From contig NZ_CP027762.1 in NCBI RefSeq assembly GCF_003852315.1, forward strand, positions 4,569,501 to 4,633,500: a DNA stretch of 64,000 nucleotides. The letters run 5' to 3'. Below are positions 8,850 to 17,124 of this stretch, in pieces. The notes under the pieces are model-generated. The model had not been told where the DNA came from. It worked only from the letters and a program-made list of their open reading frames with translations, and did not search any database. How positions within the stretch are numbered: the first letter of the stretch is position 1; each line of letters begins with the position of its first letter. The translations under genes and the position numbers were made by a program. The DNA comes from Pseudomonas sp. LBUM920. GTDB taxonomy: Bacteria > Pseudomonadota > Gammaproteobacteria > Pseudomonadales > Pseudomonadaceae.

Positions 8850-9380
8850 TCAGACGTGGACGGCAACGCGCAGGGCTTCCAAGGACGGCTCGGCCTTGAT
8901 GCCGACTTCAGCGCACAGTTCCAGCACGCGCGGCAGGTCGTTGCCGTAGACCAGCACCGCCTGAATCTCGTCATCCAGCAACTGACTGAAGTTGAGCAGC
9001 ACATAGCCACCGTCTTGCGGGCTCAGCGCGCTCATCTGGATCTGGATGCGGTTCAGCGCGGTCAGGTCTTCAGTCTTGGCCAACTGCTTGGGCTTGAGCG
9101 TGAACGCCACGCCCGGGCCGAACGACGCGACGATCTGTGCAAACAGGTCGCCGTAGGTGTCGGCTTGAAACAGCACCGTGTCCGGCAGGCTACCGACCAC
9201 GACCCACTCACCCAGAGGAATAGGGAAAGTGTCGTCGTAGTTGATATCCGGGTTGGCCGCCAGAAAAGCAGCCGGGTTTGCGTAGGCCTGGGCCGCTTCC
9301 TCGGCGATGCGTGCCACTTCGTCCTCGCCCATGACGCCGGCGCTGATTTTGCTGATGAGTTCGACGAGGGCGGTGCGCAT
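8850..9380 (-). CDS. Conserved hypothetical protein
   Basis: A soluble 176-residue protein that I do not recognise. The N-terminal 35 residues look helical. The middle contains PDINYDDTFPIPLGEWVVVG, and a later segment, YVLLNFSQLLDDEIQAVLVYG, has alternating strands and helices. It has no signal peptide, membrane segment or cysteine-based site. AGGA lies upstream of ATG 9380. The gene is 41 bases downstream of the ankyrin-repeat gene on the same strand, so the two are probably co-transcribed and may act together. Confidence 0.75.
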   Translation of the reverse strand: MRTALVELISKISAGVMGEDEVARIAEEAAQAYANPAAFLAANPDINYDDTFPIPLGEWVVVGSLPDTVLFQADTYGDLFAQIVASFGPGVAFTLKPKQLAKTEDLTALNRIQIQMSALSPQDGGYVLLNFSQLLDDEIQAVLVYGNDLPRVLELCAEVGIKAEPSLEALRVAVHV

Positions 9381-9421
9381 GGGAAAGTCCTGTGGCGAGC
9401 TGGTTTTTGAGGGCGCGTAGC

Positions 9422-9937
9422 CTACACCAGTTTTTGCAACTGCGCCGCCGTATCCGCCGCGCCCATGGTGTGCGCCGCCGCCAGTGCGGTCGCACCCTGG
9501 GCATCGGTGGCTTTGGGGTTGGCACCCTGGCCGAGCAGGTAGTCGAGCATTTCGACACGGTTGAACATCGCGGCCATCATCAACGCCGTGCGGCCGTCCG
9601 AGGAGGCGCCGTCCACCGGCGCGCCGCCGTCGATCAGCGCCTTGACCACGGGGAGGTTGCCCTTGAACGCCGCACCGGCCATCGGCAGCTGGTTCTTGTC
9701 GTTGGCGATCAGCGGGTCAGCCTTGAATTCCAGCAGCACTTTTACTGCATCGGCGTGACCGTGATAGGCCGCGAGCATGAGCAAGGTGTCGCCATTGTGA
9801 TTGCGCAAGTTAGGCGGCAAGCCTTTGGCCAGCAGCGCGGCGAGCATGGCGGCATCGCCTTTGCGGGCCACGTCGAAGACCTGCTCGGCAAATTCAGCGG
9901 CTTCGTCTTCGGTCATTTGTTTAGGCTGGTCTGACAT
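9422..9937 (-). CDS. Ankyrin repeat protein
   Basis: A 171-residue protein. After a helical N-terminus (about residues 1-25) come four ankyrin repeats, with the cores NGDTLLMLAAYHGHADAVKVLL, a degenerate second copy (NQLPMAGAAFKGNLPVVKALI), GRTALMMAAMFNRVEMLDYLL and GATALAAAHTMGAADTAAQL. Such proteins are protein-binding scaffolds. It has no signal peptide, so it is probably cytoplasmic. AAGGAG precedes ATG 9937. It is the first gene of a probable two-gene unit with the hypothetical protein downstream, whose product is a candidate partner. Confidence 0.88.
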   Translation of the reverse strand: MSDQPKQMTEDEAAEFAEQVFDVARKGDAAMLAALLAKGLPPNLRNHNGDTLLMLAAYHGHADAVKVLLEFKADPLIANDKNQLPMAGAAFKGNLPVVKALIDGGAPVDGASSDGRTALMMAAMFNRVEMLDYLLGQGANPKATDAQGATALAAAHTMGAADTAAQLQKLV

Positions 9938-10048
9938 GTGGGGCTCCTTGTCTGGTTGCTTTATAGGCGCCCAGTGTCGCGATGGAGTTCCCCACTGTCA
10001 TGGCTTTTTTGCCGAAAGCGGTCATAGGCAGAATCAATAGCGCTGCTT

Positions 10049-11875
10049 TTAATAGCGAAAATGTCCGCCCTGGATCTGCGCCAACAAGTGGCCGGTGACC
10101 GGCACGTAGCAATCCGACCCCGGCAGCCAGGCATACACCGGGTCATTGCCGGCCTTGCCCGGGTCGAAGGCCTCCTCCTTGAGGCGCACTTTCTGATACT
10201 TGAAGGTGCCGGTGGTTTCCATCTTCACCTTGATCCGCAGGAACAACGGCACCGCGTAATGCGGCAACTGGCCATGAGCGAATTGCAGCAATTCACGCAT
10301 GTCCAGCGAGGCCAGGGATTCACTTGGGGTGATGGCGACCATGCCAGCGCGGCCGTTGGTGTTTTCGATCTCGACACCGTAGGCCACCACTTCGGCAATC
10401 TGCGGATGTTGCAGCAGCACGTTCTCCACTTCGGTGGTTGACACGTTTTCGCCCTTCCAGCGATAGGTATCGCCCAGGCGATCGACAAATTGCGCATGGC
10501 CGAAGCCGATGCTGCGCAACAAGTCGCCGGTATTGAAATAGCGGTCGCCCTTTTCGAACACGTCGGTCAGCACCACTTTGCGGTTCTTTTCCGGGTCGGT
10601 GTAGCCGTCGAACGGTGACTTTTCATCGATCCTGGCCAGTAACAACCCCTGCCCGCCTGTTTGCACCTTGCGCATGAAACCGTCGCTGCCGCGCACCGGT
10701 TCACCGCTGTCGTTGTTGTAGTCCACCAGTGCCCAATGCTGCAGGCAAAAGCCGATGGTGTTGTCGAAATTCAGTACGTTGGTGAACCCGATGTTGCCGT
10801 CACTGGCGGCATACAGTTCGCAGATATGCTCAACGCCATAACGTTGCTTGAACTGCGCCCACACGCCGGGACGCAGGCCATTACCGACCATCTTGGTCAC
10901 GCGGTTATCGAGATCCTGAGCGCTGGCGGGCTGATCGAGCAGGTAGCGGCACAACTCGCCGACATAGCCCAGGGTGGTTGCGTTGAATTTGCGCGCATCG
11001 TCCCAGAACTGGCTGGCGCTGAATTTACGCCGGATGGCAAAGCCCGAAGCCCCGACAATCGCCGAGCCCCAGCACACGCACAGGCCGGTGGCGTGGTACA
11101 GCGGCAACGTGCAATAGAGGACGTCATCCGGGCCCATGTCCAGCGCAATGCTGCCGAAGCTGACGGCGGTTTTGGTCCAGCGCCCGTGCTTCATGATGCC
11201 GGCCTTGGGCAAGCCGGTGGTGCCGGAGGTGTAGATATAGAAGCAGGGGTCGTTGAAGAACACTTGTCCGGTACTGGCGGGGTTGTCCACCGAGCCGTCG
11301 GCACTGGCGGCCATCAGGTCGGTATAGCCTTCCGGCAGCGTGCTTGACTGCTGATCGGCGACAAACCAGGTCCTGTGCGCCGCGATTGTCACGTGCTCAC
11401 GCACGGTCGTGTAGGCCGCTACCAACTCTGCGCCCACCACGATTGCCACCGGACTCACCAGATTCAGGCTGTGCACCAGCGCCGCCTGGGTTTGCGACGT
11501 ATTGAGCATTGCACAGATACCACCCAGCTTGGCCACGGCCAGCACGCTCAACAGCAGTTCAGGGCGGTTTTCGATGAATAACGCGACCACATCCCCCTTG
11601 CCGATACCCTGCTGGTGCAGGTGATGGGCGATGCGGTTGGCACGCTGGTTGGCTTGAGCGTAGCTGAGCACACTGTCGCCATATAACAGCGCCGCGCCAT
11701 CTGGATTACGAGAGGTGGCCTGTTCGAATTGCCACCCCAGGCCGCAGGGCTGGCTGGGATCGGTGACGTTCGCGGCGCGCATGCCGCGCACCACGCGTGG
11801 CAGGGCCCGAACTATCGCCGGCACCTTACGCAGTAGCTTGCCCCAAGTGATCATGTCGTCGTGCGGATGGCTCAT
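10049..11875 (-). CDS. Long-chain acyl-CoA synthetase (FATP/very-long-chain type)
   Basis: A 608-residue AMP-forming adenylate ligase. Motifs in order: YIYTSGTTGLPKAG (phosphate loop), LYAASDGNIGFTN (A5-like), GDRYFNTGDLLR (A7) and DRLGDTYRWKGENVSTTEVE (A8, as in FATP/FadD6-type enzymes). The catalytic Lys is near the C-terminus in GTFKYQKVRLK. The closest recognisable class is the long-chain-acyl-CoA synthetase of the fatty acid transport protein family, which activates long or very long fatty acids with ATP and CoA. AAGGAT precedes ATG 11875. It is monocistronic, so no pathway partner can be named. Confidence 0.88.
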   Translation of the reverse strand: MSHPHDDMITWGKLLRKVPAIVRALPRVVRGMRAANVTDPSQPCGLGWQFEQATSRNPDGAALLYGDSVLSYAQANQRANRIAHHLHQQGIGKGDVVALFIENRPELLLSVLAVAKLGGICAMLNTSQTQAALVHSLNLVSPVAIVVGAELVAAYTTVREHVTIAAHRTWFVADQQSSTLPEGYTDLMAASADGSVDNPASTGQVFFNDPCFYIYTSGTTGLPKAGIMKHGRWTKTAVSFGSIALDMGPDDVLYCTLPLYHATGLCVCWGSAIVGASGFAIRRKFSASQFWDDARKFNATTLGYVGELCRYLLDQPASAQDLDNRVTKMVGNGLRPGVWAQFKQRYGVEHICELYAASDGNIGFTNVLNFDNTIGFCLQHWALVDYNNDSGEPVRGSDGFMRKVQTGGQGLLLARIDEKSPFDGYTDPEKNRKVVLTDVFEKGDRYFNTGDLLRSIGFGHAQFVDRLGDTYRWKGENVSTTEVENVLLQHPQIAEVVAYGVEIENTNGRAGMVAITPSESLASLDMRELLQFAHGQLPHYAVPLFLRIKVKMETTGTFKYQKVRLKEEAFDPGKAGNDPVYAWLPGSDCYVPVTGHLLAQIQGGHFRY

Positions 11876-12269
11876 GGCGGAACATCCTTTTTCTTATTCT
11901 TCGTATGATCCAGACACCGCATCGGCCCTGTAGGAAGAGGACGGATGCCTTGCAGGAAAATACGCCTGCCATTCTTCGGCTGTACATGTGGGATTTGAAA
12001 AGTTTTGTATCCCATGCCGCCCAGCATCAAAAAGGGAATTGCGCGGCGCCGACGCGGTCATTAACTGTACCGAGGGAGCGAAATGCCCGGCCTCGATAGC
12101 GCAAAATGCAGGATGCACGATGGCCTTTCATGCAAATTGCACGAAAGTGAAAAATATGAAAAATTTTAAATGCCTGATTTATAACGATTTTTTAGACAAC
12201 TCAATACTGGCACAATCACTGCACCTATCACTCCATGCTTGCCAACTTGAGCCAACGGAGCTGATAGAC
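11876..12269. other. Intergenic region upstream of the DUF3509 gene
   Basis: This stretch of 394 bases lies between divergently oriented genes. The right half is AT-rich (12150-12205) and ends in a sigma-54-like promoter (listed separately). The segment 12107-12145 contains repeated TGCA/GCAC-type words (TGCAGGATGCAC, TGCAAATTGCAC) that could be activator sites. An open frame from 11988 that would extend the DUF3509 protein has no family support. Confidence 0.5.
12208..12223 (+). promoter_or_regulatory. Candidate sigma-54 promoter
   Basis: The sequence TGGCACAATCACTGCA has GG and GC exactly 12 bases apart, as at -24/-12, and differs from TGGCAC-N5-TTGCA in one core base (C for the first T of TTGCA). 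An AT-rich stretch suitable for bending lies just upstream, and the DUF3509 start is about 47 bases downstream. This is pattern recognition only. Confidence 0.5.
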
Positions 12270-12548
12270 ATGAGCCTGATCCAAGATAAATTCGCTTCTG
12301 TATTCTCCCAATACGACGTCACCACTCAGCCACGCCCAGACGGCGGGATCCTGTTGACCCTGCGCAACAGCGAAGGCAAACAGGTCAAGCGTTCGATTTC
12401 GTACCAACAACTGCACACCGCTGACCAGCTGACCTGGGTCATCAGCGCCATTCGCCGTGACCTGGCCGAACAAGCCAGCGAACTGCCACAGATCTCGATG
12501 CTGCAAAGCCAGAATCGCTTTGCCCTGCCGACCTACCATTCGGCCTGA
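12270..12548 (+). CDS. DUF3509 domain protein
   Basis: A 92-residue protein of the Pseudomonas-restricted DUF3509 family: MSLIQDKFASVFSQYDV at the start, GGILLTLRNSEGKQVKRSIS in the middle, and ADQLTWVISAIRRDLA near the end. It is soluble with an alpha/beta pattern and no known function. CGGAG lies 8-12 bases before ATG 12270, which decides the start against the long upstream extension. A strong terminator follows. A sigma-54-like site upstream suggests that it may respond to nitrogen or another enhancer-controlled signal. Confidence 0.88.
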   Translation: MSLIQDKFASVFSQYDVTTQPRPDGGILLTLRNSEGKQVKRSISYQQLHTADQLTWVISAIRRDLAEQASELPQISMLQSQNRFALPTYHSA

Positions 12549-12559
12549 GTAATCTGAGC

Positions 12560-12600
12560 AAAAAAGGCCGCGACGCCGTTGAGCGTCGCGGCCTTTTTTT
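12560..12600. terminator. Rho-independent terminator
   Basis: The stem AAGGCCGCGACGC/GCGTCGCGGCCTT with a short loop is followed by T7 and preceded by A-rich sequence. It lies between the DUF3509 gene and the convergent LuxR-type gene and probably serves both. Confidence 0.92.
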
Positions 12601-12606
12601 GTGCCT

Positions 12607-12903
12607 TCAACAAAGCCCCTGTCGGGCTGCTGCATTCATCGCCTGTACGCGGTTGGTGACTTGCAGCTTGAGGTAGATGTTGCGCAGATGGAATTTAACC
12701 GTGGCTTGGGAGGTGGCGCGAATCTGGCTGATTTCCCAGACGGTCTTGCCTTCCGAGGCCCAGCGCAGGATTTCCAGCTCTGTCGGCGTCAGGGGTTTGC
12801 CGCACAGGCTCAGGCGTTTTCCAACGGCGCTCGGCACGGCAAGCGCGCGACACGGCTGCTCTGGGCCACTCATCAATCTCTCTCCTGTATCAGTGGATGC
12901 CAT
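12607..12903 (-). CDS. Orphan LuxR/NarL-type HTH regulator
   Basis: A 98-residue protein consisting almost only of a GerE/LuxR DNA-binding domain: LTPTELEILRWASEGKTVWE, then ISQIRATSQATVKFHLRNIY and LKLQVTNRVQA, with the recognition helix around SQATVKFHLRNI. No receiver or ligand-binding domain precedes it; the first 35 residues are polar and low-complexity. I chose ATG 12903 because AAAGGTGGT sits immediately upstream. Targets are unknown; the convergent DUF3509 gene is its nearest neighbour. Confidence 0.85.
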   Translation of the reverse strand: MASTDTGERLMSGPEQPCRALAVPSAVGKRLSLCGKPLTPTELEILRWASEGKTVWEISQIRATSQATVKFHLRNIYLKLQVTNRVQAMNAAARQGLC

Positions 12904-13081
12904 ACCACCTTTCGGATTCCTGCGATTGACAGGTGATATAAACATTGAGTCGGCAGAGAGTTACATAACGAATGGATTGAAAGCATAAGGCGCCGCATAA
13001 ACAGCTACGTCTTACATTTAATTGAGTTCCTTCCCACAACAACTTCCAACCTGCCGGGATTGAACCTTTAACTATTCGCGC

Positions 13082-13612
13082 TTAATCGTCCAAGCCTGGA
13101 AAACCAGCGGCACTGTCCTGGTCAGTGAACTGAGGCACACAGCCTTCGGCTGTATGGAATAAACGTAGCGCCACACAGTGCGGATTCTCGCCCACGTCGA
13201 GCCAATGCGGTATTCCGGCCGGAACCACCAGCACGTCATTTTTCTCACAACGCACGGCGTAGACATATTCGCCCACGAGCAGGCAGAACAAGCCTTGGCC
13301 CGCGATGAAGAAATGCGCGTTGTCGGCGCTGTAGCGACGCGCCTTGAGGCCTTCAGCGCGCAACTCGGCGCGCTGCGGATGGTCGCCCGTTACGTTCAAT
13401 ACCTGAGCAGAGCCGTAGCCGAGGGCATCGATCTGCGACTGGTACGCGGCGATCATCTCTGCGTCACTGGCGCCTTTTTCAATCGGGCTGGGCTGCCAGC
13501 GGTCAAAACTCACGCCGTGCTCAACCAGGGTCGAGACGATATCGTCGAAATGGGTCAACACCTTGTTCGGGGTATCGGGTGTGGCGAGCGGATAAACAGC
13601 GACATAACTCAT
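13082..13612 (-). CDS. Acireductone-dioxygenase-like cupin lacking most metal ligands
   Basis: A 176-residue cupin with clear overall similarity to acireductone dioxygenase MtnD: TPNKVLTHFDDI at residues 14-25, then FFIAGQGLF, EYVYAVRCEKNDVLVVPAGI and HWLDVGENPHCVALRLF. MtnD binds Fe/Ni through HxHxxxE plus a later His. Here the aligned positions are Arg92, Tyr94 and Asn98, and only His136 is kept, so normal dioxygenase activity is doubtful. No methionine-salvage gene is nearby. Its start overlaps the MFS transporter stop (ATGA), and AAAGGAA precedes it, so it is translated from the transporter transcript. It may be a sensor, a binding protein or an enzyme of altered chemistry. Confidence 0.82.
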   Translation of the reverse strand: MSYVAVYPLATPDTPNKVLTHFDDIVSTLVEHGVSFDRWQPSPIEKGASDAEMIAAYQSQIDALGYGSAQVLNVTGDHPQRAELRAEGLKARRYSADNAHFFIAGQGLFCLLVGEYVYAVRCEKNDVLVVPAGIPHWLDVGENPHCVALRLFHTAEGCVPQFTDQDSAAGFPGLDD

Positions 13613-14775
13613 TGCACGGTTCCTTTATTCGGCTCTTGCAATCGAAAGCCAATGATGAGGGCGGCGGCCAGGGCCGCGACACTGGCGATGCTGAAGGTCA
13701 GGGTCGGCCCCAACAGATTCCAGCTATAACCGGCATACAGCGCGCCCAATGCGCCGCCAGTGCCGGCCAGTGCGGCATACAGCGCCTGGCCCTGGCCTTG
13801 CTGGCGGGCGCCGAAGCTGCGTTGCACAAAGGCAATCGCCGCCGCATGAAAACTGCCAAAGGTGGCCGCGTGCATCACCTGCGCCAGCAGCAGCACCCAG
13901 AAAAATTCGGCGAATGAGCCCAGCAGCAACCAGCGCACGGCAGCCAACAGGAAACTTGCCAGCAGCACCCGTCGCACCGAAAAGCGCGTGAGGATGCGGC
14001 TCATGGCCAGAAACATCAGCACTTCTGCGACCACGCCCAGGGCCCAGAGCATGCCGATCACGCCACGGCTATAGCCCAGATGTTCGAGGTGCAGGGTGAG
14101 GAAGGTGTAATACGGGCCGTGGCTCATTTGCATCAGCGCCACGCAGGCATAAAACGCCAGTACCCCAGGGCTGCGCAATTGCTTGAGAAAACCGTCACCG
14201 GCCAGGCGATTGTCGTGGGTCGCGGGTTGCGCATTCGGTACCCACAGGCTGGCACCGATGATGCCGGCCATGATCACCACGACCACCACCGGGTAAATGT
14301 CCAGGCTCAGCCAGTCGAACAGGCGGCCCATGATCACCACGGTGAGGATGAAACCAATCGAGCCCCACAGGCGGATCTGGCTGTAGCGCGAGGTTTGCTT
14401 TTGCAGGTGGGCCAGGGTGATCACTTCAAATTGCGGCAACACGGCGTGCCAGAAGAACGCATGCAGGGCCATCACCAGCGCGAGCCAAGCGTAGGTCTTG
14501 CTGAAGAAAATCAGTGAAAAGCTGGCCAGCGTGCACACCGCGCCAAACCGGACGATGGCCAGGCGCCGCCCGGTGTAATCGCCGAGCCAGCCCCACAGGT
14601 TGGGCGCCACGCAGCGCATCAGCATGGGGATAGCCACCAACTCACCAATGCGTGCGCTGGAGAACCCAAGATGATCGAAGTACAGCGCCAGGAACGGCGC
14701 CGTCGCCCCGAGCAGGGCAAAGTAGAACAGGTAGAAGCTGGACAGGCGCCAGTACGGGAGGGTCGGGCTCACCAT
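13609..14775 (-). CDS. MFS transporter (HcaT/YcaD-like)
   Basis: A 388-residue protein with about 12 transmembrane helices. It begins MVSPTLPYWRLSSFYLFYFA, and WGWLGDYTGRR matches the conserved loop 2-3 motif of major facilitator proteins. The early YFALLGATAPFLALYF segment resembles the MFS_1_like group that includes the 3-phenylpropionate transporter HcaT. The substrate cannot be read from sequence. The gene begins 52 bases after aroC on the same strand and overlaps the cupin gene by 4 bases, so transporter and cupin form a unit, possibly read through from aroC. No strong ribosome binding site is seen before ATG 14775. Confidence 0.85.
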   Translation of the reverse strand: MVSPTLPYWRLSSFYLFYFALLGATAPFLALYFDHLGFSSARIGELVAIPMLMRCVAPNLWGWLGDYTGRRLAIVRFGAVCTLASFSLIFFSKTYAWLALVMALHAFFWHAVLPQFEVITLAHLQKQTSRYSQIRLWGSIGFILTVVIMGRLFDWLSLDIYPVVVVVIMAGIIGASLWVPNAQPATHDNRLAGDGFLKQLRSPGVLAFYACVALMQMSHGPYYTFLTLHLEHLGYSRGVIGMLWALGVVAEVLMFLAMSRILTRFSVRRVLLASFLLAAVRWLLLGSFAEFFWVLLLAQVMHAATFGSFHAAAIAFVQRSFGARQQGQGQALYAALAGTGGALGALYAGYSWNLLGPTLTFSIASVAALAAALIIGFRLQEPNKGTVQ

Positions 14776-14827
14776 GGACGGGGCCGCTTCGCGGCCCTGC
14801 CTGAGCTCGCCCGCCCGCCACCGGCTG

Positions 14828-15919
14828 TCACAGCTGGCCCAGCACCGGCGTATTCACGCGCACCTCGGCATTTTGCCCGCGGTTGCGCAGCAGGTGGTCC
14901 ATCAACACGATGGCCATCATGGCTTCGGCAATCGGCGTGGCACGGATGCCGACACACGGGTCATGACGGCCCTTGGTGATCACATCCACCGGGTTGCCGT
15001 GCACATCAATCGAGCGGCCTGGTGTGGTGATGCTCGACGTGGCCTTGAGGGCCAGGTGCGCAACGATCGGTTGGCCCGAGGAAATACCGCCCAGGATGCC
15101 GCCCGCGTTGTTGCTGAGGAAACCCTGCGGGGTCAGTTCATCGCGGTGCTCGGTGCCGCGCTGGGACACACAGGCGAAACCGGCGCCGATTTCCACGCCC
15201 TTCACCGCGTTGATGCTCATCAGCGCATGGGCCAGCTCGGCATCGAGGCGGTCGAAGATCGGCTCGCCCAAGCCAGGTTTGACGCCTTCGGCAACCACGG
15301 TAATCTTCGCGCCGACGGAGTCCTGGTCGCGGCGCAACTGGTCCATGTAGGCTTCCAGTTCCGGCACTTTGTCCGGGTCGGGGCTGAAGAAAGCGTTGTC
15401 GTCGACGCTGTCCCAGGTCTTGAACGGGATCTCGATCGGACCCAGCTGGCTCATGTAGCCGCGGATCACGATGCCCTGGGTGGCCAGGTATTTCTTGGCG
15501 ATGGCACCGGCGGCCACACGCATCGCGGTTTCGCGCGCCGAGCTGCGGCCACCGCCACGGTAGTCGCGTTCGCCGTATTTGTGATGGTAGGTGTAGTCGG
15601 CGTGGGCCGGGCGGAACAGGTCCTTGATCGCCGAGTAGTCCTTGGACTTCTGGTCGGTATTGCGAATCAGCAGGCCGATGGCGCAACCGGTGGTGCGGCC
15701 TTCGAACACGCCGGAGAGGATTTCGACTTCGTCGGGCTCCTGGCGCTGGGTGGTGTGGCGGCTGGTGCCGGGCTTGCGGCGGTCGAGGTCGCGCTGCAGG
15801 TCTTCCACAGACAGCTCGAGGCCTGGCGGGCAGCCGTCGACAATGGCGACCAACGCCGGGCCATGGCTTTCGCCCGCGGTGGTGACAGTGAACAGCTTGC
15901 CGAAGGTATTGCCGGACAT
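14828..15919 (-). CDS. aroC: Chorismate synthase
   Basis: A 363-residue protein identical in layout to Aro[21 protein letters not shown] at the start, [19 protein letters not shown], and the flavin-site signature [20 protein letters not shown]. It converts 5-enolpyruvylshikimate-3-phosphate to chorismate with reduced FMN, the last common step in aromatic amino acid, folate and quinone synthesis. CGGAG lies upstream of ATG 15919. In enterobacteria aroC neighbours prmB and smrB; here those lie 2-5 kb away, a loosened version of that neighbourhood. Confidence 0.97.
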   Translation of the reverse strand: MSGNTFGKLFTVTTAGESHGPALVAIVDGCPPGLELSVEDLQRDLDRRKPGTSRHTTQRQEPDEVEILSGVFEGRTTGCAIGLLIRNTDQKSKDYSAIKDLFRPAHADYTYHHKYGERDYRGGGRSSARETAMRVAAGAIAKKYLATQGIVIRGYMSQLGPIEIPFKTWDSVDDNAFFSPDPDKVPELEAYMDQLRRDQDSVGAKITVVAEGVKPGLGEPIFDRLDAELAHALMSINAVKGVEIGAGFACVSQRGTEHRDELTPQGFLSNNAGGILGGISSGQPIVAHLALKATSSITTPGRSIDVHGNPVDVITKGRHDPCVGIRATPIAEAMMAIVLMDHLLRNRGQNAEVRVNTPVLGQL

Positions 15920-16062
15920 GCAGGGCGCTCCGTGAAATCAGTTGAATCAAGTCAACCGTAATAACTTAAGGCGGCCAGTATACGCAGGCTAACCGACTAG
16001 TTCATCCTCGAAACCTTACCGGTAGACGTTGGTCCAACCGGCACCTTCCTGATGATGGCGCG

Positions 16063-17025
16063 ATGATGCTGCGAGTTCTGCTTTTAACCCTCACCCTGTT
16101 TTCCAGCCTGGGCTTCGCCGCCTCCCCTGTCGTGCTGCAACGGCCGATCAGCCTGGACACCGGCAACGGCGAGCTGTTTGGCTCGCTTTTACTGCCCCAA
16201 TCCGACAAGCCGGTGCCGGTGGTGTTGATCATTGCCGGCTCCGGGCCTACCGACCGTAACGGCAACAGCGCCGACGGTGCACGCAACGACAGCCTCAAGC
16301 GGCTGGCCTGGGTGCTTGCCCGACACAACATTGCCAGCGTGCGCTACGACAAGCGCGGCGTGGCCGCCAGCCTGGCTGCCACGCCGGATGAACGCAACCT
16401 GACCCTGGACGCCTACGTATCCGATGCCGTGGCCTGGGGCAAGCTGCTAAAGGCCGACAGCCGCATGGGCCCGCTGATCGTCCTGGGCCACAGCGAAGGC
16501 GCGCTGGTTGCCGCGCTCGCCGCACCGCAACTGAATCCGGCCGGCGTCATTTCTTTGTCTGGCAGTGCGCGACCGGTGGATCAGGTGATCCGCCAGCAGT
16601 TGGCCGACCACCTGCCCCCTGCCCTGTTGCTGCGCAGCAACGAGATCCTCGACCACCTCAAGGCCGGCCAAGTGGATGCCGATGTGCCGGGCCCGCTGGA
16701 AGGTATTTTCCGACCCAGCGTGCAGCCTTATCTGATCAGCCTGTTTCGCGCCGACCCGTCAGCCGCGTTCGCCAAGCTGAACATGCCGGCCCTGATCATC
16801 CAGGGCACCAACGATATTCAGGTCGGCGTCGCAGATGCACGGCAACTGAAAAACGCCAAGCCCGACGCGCACTTGACCGTGATCGAAGGCATGAACCACG
16901 TCATGCGCATCGTGCCCAAGGACGTGAAAGAGCAACTGGCCTCCTACAACGACCCGAAACTACCGCTTGCCGCCGAGCTGGGTGAGCGCATCGTGCGCTT
17001 TATCGACGGACTTCAACCCCGTTAA
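16063..17025 (+). CDS. Exported alpha/beta hydrolase
   Basis: A 320-residue serine hydrolase with an N-terminal signal peptide (MMLRVLLLTLTLFSSLGFAA, cleavage probably after about residue 20). The oxyanion region is IIAGSGPTDRNGN, the nucleophile elbow GHSEG has Ser144, the acid is probably in QGTNDIQVG, and the His is in EGMNHVMRI. The length and the GSGPTDRNG block place it with YqiA/AXE1-like esterase hydrolases found in the periplasm of many proteobacteria. The substrate is unknown. ATG 16066 is an alternative start with no effect on the signal peptide. Confidence 0.85.
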   Translation: MMLRVLLLTLTLFSSLGFAASPVVLQRPISLDTGNGELFGSLLLPQSDKPVPVVLIIAGSGPTDRNGNSADGARNDSLKRLAWVLARHNIASVRYDKRGVAASLAATPDERNLTLDAYVSDAVAWGKLLKADSRMGPLIVLGHSEGALVAALAAPQLNPAGVISLSGSARPVDQVIRQQLADHLPPALLLRSNEILDHLKAGQVDADVPGPLEGIFRPSVQPYLISLFRADPSAAFAKLNMPALIIQGTNDIQVGVADARQLKNAKPDAHLTVIEGMNHVMRIVPKDVKEQLASYNDPKLPLAAELGERIVRFIDGLQPR

Positions 17026-17124
17026 GCGACTATTTACCTCCAGTCCTGAGAAAAACGGCCGATAAGCCCAGGGTCGACAGTAAAAAGACTGTCGACCCGC
17101 AGGGCTTGGACAGGATCGCGCCGC

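Noticed and set aside
11988..12269. N-terminal extension of the DUF3509 protein
   Set aside because: The extension crosses the sigma-54-like promoter and the proper ribosome binding site lies just before ATG 12270.
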